Assembly: GCF_008698145.1 (NCBI RefSeq)
Contig: NZ_RZNZ01000002.1
Span: forward strand, 49,456-113,455
Direction of reading: 5' to 3'
Length of the DNA: 64,000 nt
Source of the DNA: Bifidobacterium vespertilionis
GTDB lineage: Bacteria; Actinomycetota; Actinomycetes; Actinomycetales; Bifidobacteriaceae
Position 1 is the stretch's first letter. The number at the start of each line of letters is the position of its first letter. The notes under the pieces were generated by a model. The model did no database searches, had not been told where the DNA came from, and worked only from the letters and a program-made list of their open reading frames with translations. Below, piece by piece: positions 9,128 through 17,159 of this stretch. Both the position numbers and the translations under genes were made by a program.

Positions 9128-9560
9128 CCGGGGGTGTTCCCCCTGTTGTATTGCAAACTGGGCAGATCGGGACTGTTGTTTTGTGAACTGGGCAGATCGG
9201 GACTGTTGTTTTGTGAACTGGGCAGATCTGGTCGTCTGGACGCCAAAATCGGCCTCCAGATGTTCCGTTCTGCCCAGTTTGTGTTGCGATGATCACGATT
9301 TGCCCAGTTTGCGGCCGGACGTGGCCGGGAGTGGGCAGGCGGGGCCGGGCGTGACCGGGTGTGGTCGGGCGCGATCGGGGTGTGACATGGCGTGCGTTGT
9401 GACGCGGGGTGTGACCGGGTGTGCCCATTCCTGGTCACAGGGGTTTAAAAATGGCTTTATTTCAACGTTTTTGACGGCTCGTGACCGGGTGCGTCCACGC
9501 CATGTCACACGCCCGGTCACAACGCACGCCATGTCACACATCCAGTCACACGCCTCGTCA
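9128..9560. repeat. Inverted second copy of the composite intergenic block
   Basis: This block repeats 474-935 in the opposite orientation. It has a 30-bp-phased array (AACTGGGCAGAT at 9154, 9184 and 9214; TGCCCAGTTT at 9271 and 9301), then the GTGAC/GTCAC element with core GGCTTTATTTCAACGTTTTT at about 9451-9470. With copy 1 it makes a long inverted repeat around 8.2 kb holding the lipoprotein gene, ssrA, proS, the nuclease gene, ssb and pepO. The remaining gap, 9561-9751, shows no recognisable element other than the ribosome binding site of the next gene. Confidence 0.85.
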
Positions 9561-9751
9561 TGCCATTGAGGGGGGCTCCGTCGCTCCGGATCACTCGACA
9601 ATCTGTTGTGTGATGTTCAGATTTTAAGCCAGTTCCCAAGAAACGTTCATAGGTTGACGTTCAGAAGGCGGTTGGAGGGTCGTCGCCCGAGACACGGCGA
9701 CGGCGGCCGGCCGCCCGAGAATGCGAAACCACTGATAGTTAAGGAGTCTCG

Positions 9752-10897
9752 ATGACTGGCAACGATGATCGTAAGCCCACCGCGGACGACCGCGGCGAAA
9801 ACGAAGGCAATGGGAATCCGAAGGAGCCGTATGTGGAGAACCCCAACGGCTACGGCGCGAACTATGTGAACCAGCCGCCGCAGGGGCAGTATGGCCAGCC
9901 CCAGCCGGGGCAGACGGCTGACCCGAACGGCCAGGGGACTCAGAATGGTCAGAATGCCCAGAGCGGTCCGAATCCGTATGGCGGTCCGTATTACGGCCAG
10001 CCCGGCCAACAGGGCCAGCCCGGCCAACCCCCGTATGGCTATGGTCAGCCTTATGGCGGTCCGTATTATGGTCAGCCCTACGCCGGCCAGCCCTATGGCC
10101 AGTACCAGCAGAATCCCTATGGCGCTGGGTGGTATGGTCAGCCGGGCGCCGGTCCCGCCGGCGGTCCCGCGCAACCCGGTTCGCAGGGCCAGCAGGGCCC
10201 GCAGTACGGCCAGCCCTATGCCTACGCGCCCCGGCAGCAGCCCGGTCAGCCTGGCCAGCCCGGCGGGCAGGGCGGCCAGAATAACCCGAACGATTGGTAC
10301 GCCGAATTCTCCCGCACCGACTTCAATCCCTTCAAACTGATCGAGGAGCGGCTGCCGCAGAAGGCCAAGAACTGGATCAAGGCGGTCTATGCGGTGGTGG
10401 GCGCCGCCGAGCTGCTGATCGGCCTTGCCCTGCTGGTCTGGCCCGGTCCCACGCTGGTGGTCGCGACCATCGCACTCGCGATCTACTTCATCATCTCCGG
10501 CATCGTGCGCGCGGTCACGGCCTTCGCGGTGCAGGGCGTGCCCGCCGGCTGGCGCGTGCTGGATGTGGTGGTGGGCGTGCTGCTGGCGATCGGCGGCATC
10601 GTGATGCTCAAAAACACCACGCTGTCCGCATCCACGCTGCTCATGCTCATCACCTCGCTGGTGGGCATCGGCTGGATCATGGAGGGCGTGATGAGCCTGG
10701 TGGAGTCGTGGCGCGTGCCGTCCTCCGGCTGGGCGGTCGCCTACGGTCTGATCTCCGTGTTCGCCGGCTTCGTGGTGCTGGTCTCGCCCATGCAGTCCAC
10801 GGTGTTCCTGGTGGTCTTCGCCGGATGCGCGCTGATCGTGATGGGCGTCACGGCCATCGTCCGTGCCTTCAAGTTCGGGCGGGTTTCCGGAAAGTGA
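9752..10897 (+). CDS. HdeD/DUF308-like membrane protein with Gln/Gly/Tyr/Pro-rich N-terminus
   Basis: 381 residues. Residues 1-175 are low-complexity and rich in Q, G, P, Y and N (repeated PYYGQP, GQPGQPG). Residues from about 205 form six hydrophobic segments in three pairs (AVVGAAELLIGLALLVW, TIALAIYFIISGIVRAVTAF, ...), the layout of the HdeD/DUF308 family of small integral membrane proteins linked to acid stress in enterobacteria. TTAAGGAG precedes the ATG. The tail is presumably cytoplasmic and disordered. Function here is not known; a role in envelope stress would be inference only. Confidence 0.75.
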   Translation: MTGNDDRKPTADDRGENEGNGNPKEPYVENPNGYGANYVNQPPQGQYGQPQPGQTADPNGQGTQNGQNAQSGPNPYGGPYYGQPGQQGQPGQPPYGYGQPYGGPYYGQPYAGQPYGQYQQNPYGAGWYGQPGAGPAGGPAQPGSQGQQGPQYGQPYAYAPRQQPGQPGQPGGQGGQNNPNDWYAEFSRTDFNPFKLIEERLPQKAKNWIKAVYAVVGAAELLIGLALLVWPGPTLVVATIALAIYFIISGIVRAVTAFAVQGVPAGWRVLDVVVGVLLAIGGIVMLKNTTLSASTLLMLITSLVGIGWIMEGVMSLVESWRVPSSGWAVAYGLISVFAGFVVLVSPMQSTVFLVVFAGCALIVMGVTAIVRAFKFGRVSGK

Positions 10898-10973
10898 CGC
10901 GGCCGGCCGGTTGTTGGGCGTTCGCGCTATGGTTATGTTCTAACTGAGAACCATGTTCGGTAGAAAGAAACTC

Positions 10974-11750
10974 ATGATTGAACTCAAAACGCCTCAGGAA
11001 ATCGAAGAGATGAAGCCCGCCGGCCGTTTCGTCGGCAGCATCCTGCGCGAACTGCGCGACATGACCAAGGTCGGCACCAACCTACTGGAGATCGACGAAT
11101 TCGTGCACAAGAAGATCGTCGATCGCAAGGGGGCCTCCTCCTGCTACGTCGACTACGCGCCCGATTTCGGCACCGGCCCGTTCGCCCACTACATCTGCAC
11201 CTCCGTGAACGACGCGGTCCTGCATGGCGTGCCCTATGACTACAACCTCAAGGACGGCGATCTCGTCAGCCTCGACCTCGCGATCAACGTGGACGGCTGG
11301 GTGGGCGATTCCGCCATCAGCTTCGTGGTCGGCAAGGATCAGGCCGCCGATGATCTGCGTCTGATCAAGTGCACCGAGGAGGCGCTCGCCGCCGCCATCG
11401 AGGTCGCGCAGCCGGGCAATCGTCTGGGCGATGTGTCCTCCACCATCGGTGACATCGCGCGCGAGTACGGCTACCCGATCAACCTCGAGTTCGGCGGCCA
11501 CGGCGTGGGCCACATCATGCACGGCGATCCGCACGTGCCGAACGACGGCCGCGCCCACCACGGCTACAAGCTGCGCCCAGGCCTGGTCATCGCCATCGAG
11601 CCGTGGTTCCTCAAGACCACGGACGAGATCTACCAGGATCCGAAGGACGGCTGGACCCTGCGCGCCTCCGACGGCTCGCGCGGCGCCCACTCCGAGCACA
11701 CCATCGCGATCACCGAGAACGGCCCGGTGATCCTCACCGCGCGCGACTGA
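10974..11750 (+). CDS. map: Methionine aminopeptidase, type I
   Basis: 258 residues. Removes the initiator Met from nascent proteins; a cytosolic di-metal enzyme. The five metal ligands lie in SLDLAINVDGWVGDS (two Asp), the HGVGHIMHG block (His), IEPW (Glu) and EHTIAITENG (Glu). The start MIELKTPQEIEEMKPAG at 10974 matches the family; an in-frame ATG at 10953 would add MFGRKKL. It has no zinc-finger extension, hence the short form. It is monocistronic, ending in its own hairpin. Confidence 0.94.
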   Translation: MIELKTPQEIEEMKPAGRFVGSILRELRDMTKVGTNLLEIDEFVHKKIVDRKGASSCYVDYAPDFGTGPFAHYICTSVNDAVLHGVPYDYNLKDGDLVSLDLAINVDGWVGDSAISFVVGKDQAADDLRLIKCTEEALAAAIEVAQPGNRLGDVSSTIGDIAREYGYPINLEFGGHGVGHIMHGDPHVPNDGRAHHGYKLRPGLVIAIEPWFLKTTDEIYQDPKDGWTLRASDGSRGAHSEHTIAITENGPVILTARD

Positions 11751-11767
11751 TTCGCTCGCGAATTCTC

Positions 11768-11812
11768 AAGCCCCTTCCGCGCTTGGCGTCTCCCAGCGGG
11801 TGGAAGGGGCTT
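11768..11812 (+). terminator. Terminator of map
   Basis: AAGCCCCTTCC and GGAAGGGGCTT form an 11-bp stem, followed by CTTGCTATT. Confidence 0.8.
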
Positions 11813-11831
11813 CTTGCTATTCGGAGCCGGT

Positions 11832-11950
11832 CCCGCTGTCATCCTGAGCGGAGCCCGATAGGGCGGAGTCGAAGGATCCTTAACTCTGCGCACCAAATGA
11901 TTGGTGTGTAATGGCCAAGGATCCTTCGCTGCGCTCAGGATGACAGCGGG
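11832..11950. repeat. Palindromic CATCCTGAGCG repeat, complete unit
   Basis: The left arm CCCGCTGTCATCCTGAGCG...GTCGAAGGATCCTT and the right arm AAGGATCCTTCG...CGCTCAGGATGACAGCGGG pair over about 35 bases around a 45-base loop. Two right-arm fragments follow at about 11958-11970 and 11984-11995. This is the commonest repeat family of the window. Confidence 0.9.
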
Positions 11951-12132
11951 GGCACATCGCTCAGGATGACCGTGCGGGCACGTCGCTCAGGACGGCAACT
12001 GCGCATCCGGCCTCCCGGTGTGGCGCGGACGGGCGGCGCGGACATCCCATGCCCGCATTTCAAGCATGAAACATGCCGTTTTACAGGCGGTTGATATGGT
12101 GGGGGCTCAATATCACGCCGAAAGGGGTAGCA

Positions 12133-13425
12133 ATGGCCACTGCCAAGCTGGATGTCGATGCAAGCAAGTATGAGCTGCCGGTCGTCAAAGCGACCGCCGG
12201 GCCCGACGGCATCGTGGTGTCGACCCTGCGCAACGACGGTTGGGTCACGCTGGATCCGGGATTCCTCACCACCGCGCAGTGCGAGTCGAAGATCACCTAC
12301 ATCGACGGCCAGCATTCCATCCTGCGCTACCGGGGCTACCCCATCGAGCAGCTGTGCGAGCAGTCCGACTTCCTGGAGGTCGCCTGGCTGCTGCGCTACG
12401 GCGAGTTGCCCACCCAATCGGAATTCGACAAGTTCGTCAAGGACATCAACCACCGCACCATGGTGGGGGAGGACTTCCGCACCTTCATGGGCTCGTTCCC
12501 GCGCACCGCGCACCCCATGAGCGTGCTCGCCTCGGCGGTCAACGCGCTGGCCACGTTCTATCCGGACACCACGGACATCAACGACTCCGACCAGCTGGAC
12601 GAGGCTGCCACGATCATCATGGCGAAGGTCCGCACGATCGTGAGCTACATCTTCCGCCGCCGCCGCGACGAGCCGATGCTCTACCCGGACTACGCGCGCG
12701 GCTATGTGGACGATTTCCTGCGCATGTGCTTCGCGGTGCCGTACGAGCCATTCGATTCCGATCCGCTGTACGTGCACGCGCTGGGCCGTCTGCTCATCAT
12801 CCACGCCGATCACGAGCAGAACTGCTCCACCTCGGTGGTGCGCATCGCCGGTTCGGCCCACGCCAACCTGTATTCGGCGGTGGCCGCCGGCATCAACGCG
12901 CTGTCCGGCCCGCTGCATGGCGGTGCGAACGAGGCCGTATTGCGCCAGCTCAAGGCCATCCGCGATTCGGGCAAGACCGTACGTGAGTTCGTGGAGGACG
13001 CCAAGAGGGACGGCGTGCGCATCTCCGGTCTGGGCCACCGCGTGTACAAGTCGTACGATCCGCGCGCGGCCATCGCCCGCCAGTACATGGACAAGATCAT
13101 GGAACGCGAGGACACCTCGAAGCTGCCCAGCGACGAGCGTGCGCTGTTCGATGTGGCCAAGGAGCTGGAGAGCATCGCGCTGAGCGACGATTACTTCGTC
13201 TCGCGCAACCTGTATCCGAACGTCGATTTCTACACCGGCCTGATCTATCGCGCGATCGGCTTCGATCCGGCCATGTTCACCACGCTGTTCGCGCTGGGCC
13301 GCATCCCCGGCTGGATCGCGCAGTACCGCGAGATGCTCGCCGATCCGGCCACGCGCATCGGCCGTCCGCGTCAGGTGTACACGGGCGCCACGCTGCGCGA
13401 TTACGTGCCGATCGACCAGCGCTAG
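12133..13425 (+). CDS. gltA: Citrate synthase
   Basis: 430 residues. Condenses acetyl-CoA and oxaloacetate. Catalytic His residues lie in GPLHGGANEAV and SGLGHRVYKSYDPRA, with the active-site Asp in the final domain (NVDFYTGLIYRAIGF). The N-terminal domain carries ITYIDGQHSILRYRGYPIEQL. AAAGGGG nine bases before the ATG at 12133 decides the start; the open frame extends 60 bases further up without a site. In bifidobacteria the TCA cycle is incomplete, so the product probably feeds glutamate synthesis (known for the genus, not seen here). Monocistronic. Confidence 0.95.
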   Translation: MATAKLDVDASKYELPVVKATAGPDGIVVSTLRNDGWVTLDPGFLTTAQCESKITYIDGQHSILRYRGYPIEQLCEQSDFLEVAWLLRYGELPTQSEFDKFVKDINHRTMVGEDFRTFMGSFPRTAHPMSVLASAVNALATFYPDTTDINDSDQLDEAATIIMAKVRTIVSYIFRRRRDEPMLYPDYARGYVDDFLRMCFAVPYEPFDSDPLYVHALGRLLIIHADHEQNCSTSVVRIAGSAHANLYSAVAAGINALSGPLHGGANEAVLRQLKAIRDSGKTVREFVEDAKRDGVRISGLGHRVYKSYDPRAAIARQYMDKIMEREDTSKLPSDERALFDVAKELESIALSDDYFVSRNLYPNVDFYTGLIYRAIGFDPAMFTTLFALGRIPGWIAQYREMLADPATRIGRPRQVYTGATLRDYVPIDQR

Positions 13426-13449
13426 GCCATCGCCCGTCCGGCGGCTGTC

Positions 13450-13580
13450 GGATCAGGTTGGATCAGGTCGGATCAGGTCGGATCGCGGTCGAATTAGTTC
13501 GGATCAGTGTCAGGGCTTCGAAGGACGCCGTGTTTGGGCATGGGAAACCAAGGCCGCAAACACGGCGAAACCAGCCCTGA
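13450..13580. repeat. Short tandem repeat and large inverted repeat after gltA
   Basis: GGATCAGGT recurs with 10-base spacing at about 13449-13485. Then TCAGGGCTTCG...CGTGTTTG (13510-13535) pairs with CAAACACGGCG...CCAGCCCTGA (to 13580). The hairpin may terminate gltA transcription, though no U-run follows. The rest of the gap to 13790 holds nothing I recognise. Confidence 0.5.
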
Positions 13581-13790
13581 TCCCCGAATGTCCCCAAATG
13601 CCGGGCGCGAAGGGTGTGCGCCCTCGCGGTTTCAACGTTGAAACCTTTCAGTGTTAACGATAATGTGCATTGATATCCGGCCGCAATCGACCACTTTCCG
13701 TTTCCGTGAAGGTGATGGGGGTGTCTGTTGCCTTCCAAGCCGGTATTTCAACGATTATAATGAATGATGGGGTACGAGATGTGACGTAGA

Positions 13791-14591
13791 TCACACCGGA
13801 ATGCGGGCGTAACAGTTCCATTGTCGCTTGCCCGATCGCCACACCATGTCGCCGCCGAGCTGCCTGACGACAGTCTGATGCGCGTTAAGGCCATGCCCGC
13901 CCAATGCGGCGTCGTCGCCATCGGACTCGTTGGCGTCCCGCAAGTCCGCATCGTCGGTTCTCGAAGCGTTCCACATGCACTGCTCGTTGATCTCCACAAC
14001 CGTGCCCGCCGCATGCACGGACAGATCGTAGACGCTGTCCTCGGGTCTGCAGTGCTTGTTCACATTGGCGCACAGTTCGTGCAGCAGGGCCAGGATCTCG
14101 TCGCCGGTCACCGCATCGGGCACGCGGCTGAGCGTTCCGGTCACGCGCATGGTGCCATGGAAGCCCAGTGCGGACAGGCGATCGTGCTCGTCCTTGGCGT
14201 CCTGACGCAGGAGGCCAAGGAAAGCCTCCGTGCTCAGGCCCCGTCCGTGTGTGGGGGAGATGATGCGGTCCGGTTCGTCCGCAGCGCGCGGACGGGCATC
14301 CCGGGTGTCCGGGCCGTGAATCTCAGGCTCCCCGGGACGATTCCCGGCGATGCTCTCCCGCGCGTCCAGCAGCTGTTCGATCAGCTCGTGCAGGTTGCGC
14401 AGGGCTTGGGTGATGGCCTCATTGACGCGGGTCCATGCCTCACGCTGCTCCTCATCCGTCGCCTCGCGGGCCTGGCGCTGCGATTCTCGCGCGGCCAGCG
14501 ACAGACGGTTGCTCACCTCGTCATGGATGCGCGCCGCAAGCTTGGCCCGCTCGAGTTTCCGGTTGTCCGGAACGATGGGCTCAGAGGGCAT
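13791..14591 (-). CDS. NarL-type histidine kinase lacking a sensor domain
   Basis: 266 residues. The phosphoacceptor His is at about residue 23 in ARIHDEVSNRLSLAARES, a HisKA_3/HPK7-like dimerisation motif, followed by a helical stretch and a reduced ATPase domain (LLHELCANVNKHCRPED as the N-box region, GGHGLNAHQTVVRQLGGDMVW as the G-box). No transmembrane or input domain is present, unlike the paralog at 24977-26116, whose last 210 residues align with it. It overlaps the upstream regulator by 11 bases (translational coupling). The signal must come from another protein. The missing sensor may be ancestral or a loss. Confidence 0.8.
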   Translation of the reverse strand: MPSEPIVPDNRKLERAKLAARIHDEVSNRLSLAARESQRQAREATDEEQREAWTRVNEAITQALRNLHELIEQLLDARESIAGNRPGEPEIHGPDTRDARPRAADEPDRIISPTHGRGLSTEAFLGLLRQDAKDEHDRLSALGFHGTMRVTGTLSRVPDAVTGDEILALLHELCANVNKHCRPEDSVYDLSVHAAGTVVEINEQCMWNASRTDDADLRDANESDGDDAALGGHGLNAHQTVVRQLGGDMVWRSGKRQWNCYARIPV

Positions 14592-15261
14592 AGCGCCGTC
14601 CGTTCTTCTCGCTGCCGGTCCACCGCAGCAGGGCCTGCCAGCGCGTGTTGACGCCCAATTTGTGCATGGAGGTCTGCACGTGCTTGCGCACGGTGTCCCG
14701 GCTCACGTTCAGCCGCTGCGCGATCGTCTCGTCGTCCAATCCCTCGGCGAGCAGATCCATGGTCTGCGCCTCGCGCGTGGTGAGCATGTCCTGCACCGTG
14801 GCGGGGGCGTTCTCAAGACGGAAGTGGGCCATGGGCGCGGTCTCGAAGCCGTCGCCGCCATAGACCCCGCCATCCGCAACGGCGGTGAGGCCGGCGATCA
14901 GATCCTCCTCGTCGTTCTTGGTGGCGATGCCCTGCGCACCGGCGCGGCTGGCGTCGGCGGCATAGACGGCCAGTGCGAAGGAGGTGATGGCCAGCAGCGA
15001 CACCTCGTCACCGGCCCGGCGGATGCGCCGGCACACCGTGAGGCCGGAGAGCACCTCCATGGACATGTCCACCATCATCACATCCGGCTGCATGTCCGGA
15101 TTGGAGGCATAGGACAGCGCTTGGGAGCCATCGCGCGTGGTCCACAGCAGGGTCGCCTGGGGGATGCGCTCTCTGATGATGCGCTCCAGCGACCACAGCG
15201 ACATCTCGTCGTTGTCGACCATCCCGAGCGTGAATGCCGCAGGTCTGCCGGCACCATCCAT
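14581..15261 (-). CDS. LuxR/NarL-family response regulator (pair 1)
   Basis: 226 residues. Receiver domain with phosphoacceptor Asp65 (VMMVDMSME), acidic pocket DND at 16-18 and Lys in TKNDEED; the C-terminal HTH of LuxR type is LTTREAQTMDLLAEGLDDETIAQRLNVSRDTVRKHV. GGAGG seven bases before the ATG fixes the start. It pairs with the soluble kinase downstream and is divergent from the lipoprotein gene at 15466, a natural target. It is about half identical to the regulator at 24275-24931. Confidence 0.9.
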   Translation of the reverse strand: MDGAGRPAAFTLGMVDNDEMSLWSLERIIRERIPQATLLWTTRDGSQALSYASNPDMQPDVMMVDMSMEVLSGLTVCRRIRRAGDEVSLLAITSFALAVYAADASRAGAQGIATKNDEEDLIAGLTAVADGGVYGGDGFETAPMAHFRLENAPATVQDMLTTREAQTMDLLAEGLDDETIAQRLNVSRDTVRKHVQTSMHKLGVNTRWQALLRWTGSEKNGRRYAL

Positions 15262-15465
15262 TGCGCAACCTCCGTGTGTGTGACGGAAGGCTCCCCCTCT
15301 TGAGCGCCTTCTTTACTACCAAAACCCAGTATAACCGCGGTTTTCGGCGGCTTTCGGGCAGTCCCTCACGGAAACGGAAGGTTGTGCGTTGCCGGGGCGA
15401 AGATGGCCGGATTATTCTGAAGGTGACGGATTTCGCAGGTGAAATCCCCTGGCAGGGAGGCTCGG

Positions 15466-16206
15466 ATGGGCGGGCGTGGCATGGGACGCGGATGGCGCGT
15501 GGCGACGGGGACGATAGCATTCGCATGCATGATCGCGCTCGCCGGCTGCGGCGGGGATGCCGGACGGGGGCAGGAGGCGGATCGCGGAGCGGTGCTCAAC
15601 GGCATGCGGTCCACCTACGCGCAGTACGCCGATTCGGTCGAGATCAACGCCAGCCGCAGAAGCCAGATCGATTACATGCTGGAGTGTAACAAGCAGGGCA
15701 AGGATGTTGTTGAGTCGGTGCTGTCGGACAATGTCATCACCGCCGACGAGATGAACGATGTGGAGCGTCAGGCCGTCGGCTGCTTTGCGCGCTACGGCTA
15801 TAAGGTCAATGTCGATTACTGGTTCGCGAAGGGCGGCGGCATCGGGGCGGGCAATGAGAAGACGATGCCTGTTGGTGATCCCAAAGTGCAGGATATACAA
15901 GCCGAATGCGAAAACGGCACCGGGTACAACATATTGGTCAACGCATACTACAGCGCCTATTACAATCCCGACGACATCGATCTGGACCCATATCGGTTCC
16001 AATGCTTCGTCGAGCATGATCTGGTGGACAAATCCATGTCCTACGACGAGTTCAATCGTCTGCGCAAGGAAAGCAAGAACCCGTACATCGGCAACCCGCA
16101 AAGTTATGGCAGTCCCGTGCATGACGTGTGGTTCTCGTGCACGTCCGACCCGCTGCACAACATCAGTGACTCGCCGCTGAAGAAGCGAGATAATGCTGTA
16201 CAATAA
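15466..16206 (+). CDS. Lipoprotein 1 of the four-member family
   Basis: 246 residues from the ATG at 15466 (GGGAGG upstream; a GTG at 15439 is also open). Lipobox LAGC, Cys28. The mature part has conserved Cys in VGCFARYGYKVNVDYW, FQCFVEHDLV and WFSCTSDPLHNIS. It closely resembles lipoprotein 2 (17160) over its whole length and shares the pattern of conserved Cys, C-x4-GY, NPDD and tyrosine-rich segments with lipoproteins 3 (23351) and 4 (26947). The family is unknown to me. A peptide pseudogene starts 17 bases after it. Its position opposite regulator 1 suggests control by that system. Confidence 0.8.
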   Translation: MGGRGMGRGWRVATGTIAFACMIALAGCGGDAGRGQEADRGAVLNGMRSTYAQYADSVEINASRRSQIDYMLECNKQGKDVVESVLSDNVITADEMNDVERQAVGCFARYGYKVNVDYWFAKGGGIGAGNEKTMPVGDPKVQDIQAECENGTGYNILVNAYYSAYYNPDDIDLDPYRFQCFVEHDLVDKSMSYDEFNRLRKESKNPYIGNPQSYGSPVHDVWFSCTSDPLHNISDSPLKKRDNAVQ

Positions 16207-16222
16207 AGTTAAAGGAGATCCA

Positions 16223-16382
16223 ATGAAGATTTCGACAATGCTACTTATGGTTATCCTTGGGGTTGCAATTCAGTGTCGGCTATCACATCTGAGATAGATA
16301 GTGTGGATCAATTCGCCATTTTACAGCTCAGATAGTATATGTGAATTGGCCTCCATGGTTAATGTGGATATGTGGTCAGTGA
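16223..16382 (+). pseudogene. Frameshifted copy of the 55-residue exported peptide
   Basis: AAAGGAGATCCAATG matches the ribosome binding site and start of the intact peptide at 26123-26290. The reading MKISTMLLMVILGVAI follows the intact copy, then one base is lost (CCA to CA near 16272) and a second near 16320. Across three frames the homology continues: VSAITSEIDSVDQF, then FTAQIVYVNWPPWLMWICGQ and TGA. Both Cys of the intact peptide motif are not kept (NW for NC). It sits directly after lipoprotein 1 as if co-transcribed. Confidence 0.75.
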
Positions 16383-16500
16383 CGGTGAAGGTCTTCCTTA
16401 TGCTTGGCTGCCGTATTTATGACTCCTTGGTGGCTTTCACATCAAGTCTAGTAGGGCCTCGAACGGGTTGGACGTGTACCATTCACGTTCTGCCACCGGA
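16383..16500 (-). pseudogene. Remnant of a response-regulator 5' end and its upstream region
   Basis: On the minus strand, from 16433 to 16375, the sequence reads AGGAGTCATAAATACGGCAG and continues to ACCTTCACCGTC. It matches the ribosome binding site and first 12 codons of the regulator at 24275 (start ATG changed to ATA). Homology also covers the upstream region to about 16500, including a conserved GGACGTGTACCATTCACG block. After CTTCACCGTC the sequence jumps straight into the peptide pseudogene. See the deletion finding. Confidence 0.8.
16482..16498 (+). promoter_or_regulatory. 17-bp conserved motif, site 1
   Basis: TTCACGTTCTGCCACCG, 124 bases before the exported protein gene at 16622. 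It matches TTCACGTTYTRCYACCG, which also occurs upstream of lipoprotein 3 and of the exported protein at 26541, in the same orientation relative to each gene. The nearby dyad ACGTG-N7-CACGT (about 16472-16488) overlaps it. Confidence 0.5.
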
Positions 16501-16621
16501 GGCGCTTGCGTCATTCTGGAACGAATCGTACGCTGAAGGTATTGGGATTCAGTGGTGAATCCCACGGATGACTGGCTGTGAAGCTTACTGAAGAGCTTGA
16601 GGCCAGGGAAAGGATGTAATT

Positions 16622-17089
16622 ATGAACACATGTCGTGATCGAGGTGGGCGGCGATCTCGAAGGGGACTTAAGGTAGCTGGTGCCGTGGCCTCGGTGGCGG
16701 TGGTGCTCTCGATGTCCGGAGTATTGGTAGGAGGGGCATATGCATCCATTGATGCAGAAGCTTCTACTGGTCAAGCCGCTACGGTGTATTCCGCTCAATG
16801 GGAATGTGACTTTAGGCAGGAAGATACGCCTGCCCCCATTGGTGATCATCGCTATGTCATCAACAACACTTGTGACCAAGGACTGCGTCATTGGGTCATC
16901 ATTGGTGATGATTATTGCTTTAGGGGACAGCAGTATCGAGTATATCCTGCCAGTAAATCTGATGATTGGTGTGATTGGTACATCAACTATCGAACTCCAG
17001 GAAAGGTTCCATCGATTTCTGCGAGCTGTGTCAATGTCGATGCTGATCTTAGTCTTGCTATTAATCGTTGGGGAAACTACTTTGGTTAA
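16622..17089 (+). CDS. Secreted cysteine-containing protein, unknown function
   Basis: 155 residues with an Arg-rich start, a hydrophobic segment (AGAVASVAVVLSMSGVLVGG) and a likely signal peptidase site after AYA (about 42). The mature domain of about 113 residues has five Cys (WECDF, NTCDQ, DYCFRG, DWCDWY, ASCVN) and many aromatic residues, and ends INRWGNYFG. A short, secreted, disulfide-capable protein ending in aromatics is typical of bacteriocins or enzyme inhibitors, but I recognise no family. GGAAAGG precedes the start. GC content is below that of housekeeping genes here. Confidence 0.65.
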   Translation: MNTCRDRGGRRSRRGLKVAGAVASVAVVLSMSGVLVGGAYASIDAEASTGQAATVYSAQWECDFRQEDTPAPIGDHRYVINNTCDQGLRHWVIIGDDYCFRGQQYRVYPASKSDDWCDWYINYRTPGKVPSISASCVNVDADLSLAINRWGNYFG

Positions 17090-17104
17090 TTTGTAGTTTC
17101 TAAC

Positions 17105-17137
17105 AATTGGCCATCATATTATATATGATGGCCAATT
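17105..17137. terminator. Perfect AT-rich palindrome, probable terminator
   Basis: AATTGGCCATCATAT, TAT, then ATATGATGGCCAATT: a 15-bp perfect stem 15 bases after the stop at 17089 and 23 bases before lipoprotein 2. It could instead be an operator for lipoprotein 2. Confidence 0.65.
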
Positions 17138-17159
17138 ATAGTTCTTAAGGATATATAAA

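Noticed and set aside
6860..9292. 810-codon plus-strand frame over pepO
   Set aside because: Composition (His, Val, Gly, Leu) and lack of motifs mark it as antisense of pepO.
15262..15465. Full 17-bp motif upstream of lipoprotein 1
   Set aside because: Only TTTACTACC matches; too short to call a site, so it is listed as a weak hint in the motif finding.
16622..17089. Lactococcin 972-type bacteriocin
   Set aside because: Size and secretion fit, but the conserved pattern of that family is absent and the five Cys are not typical.
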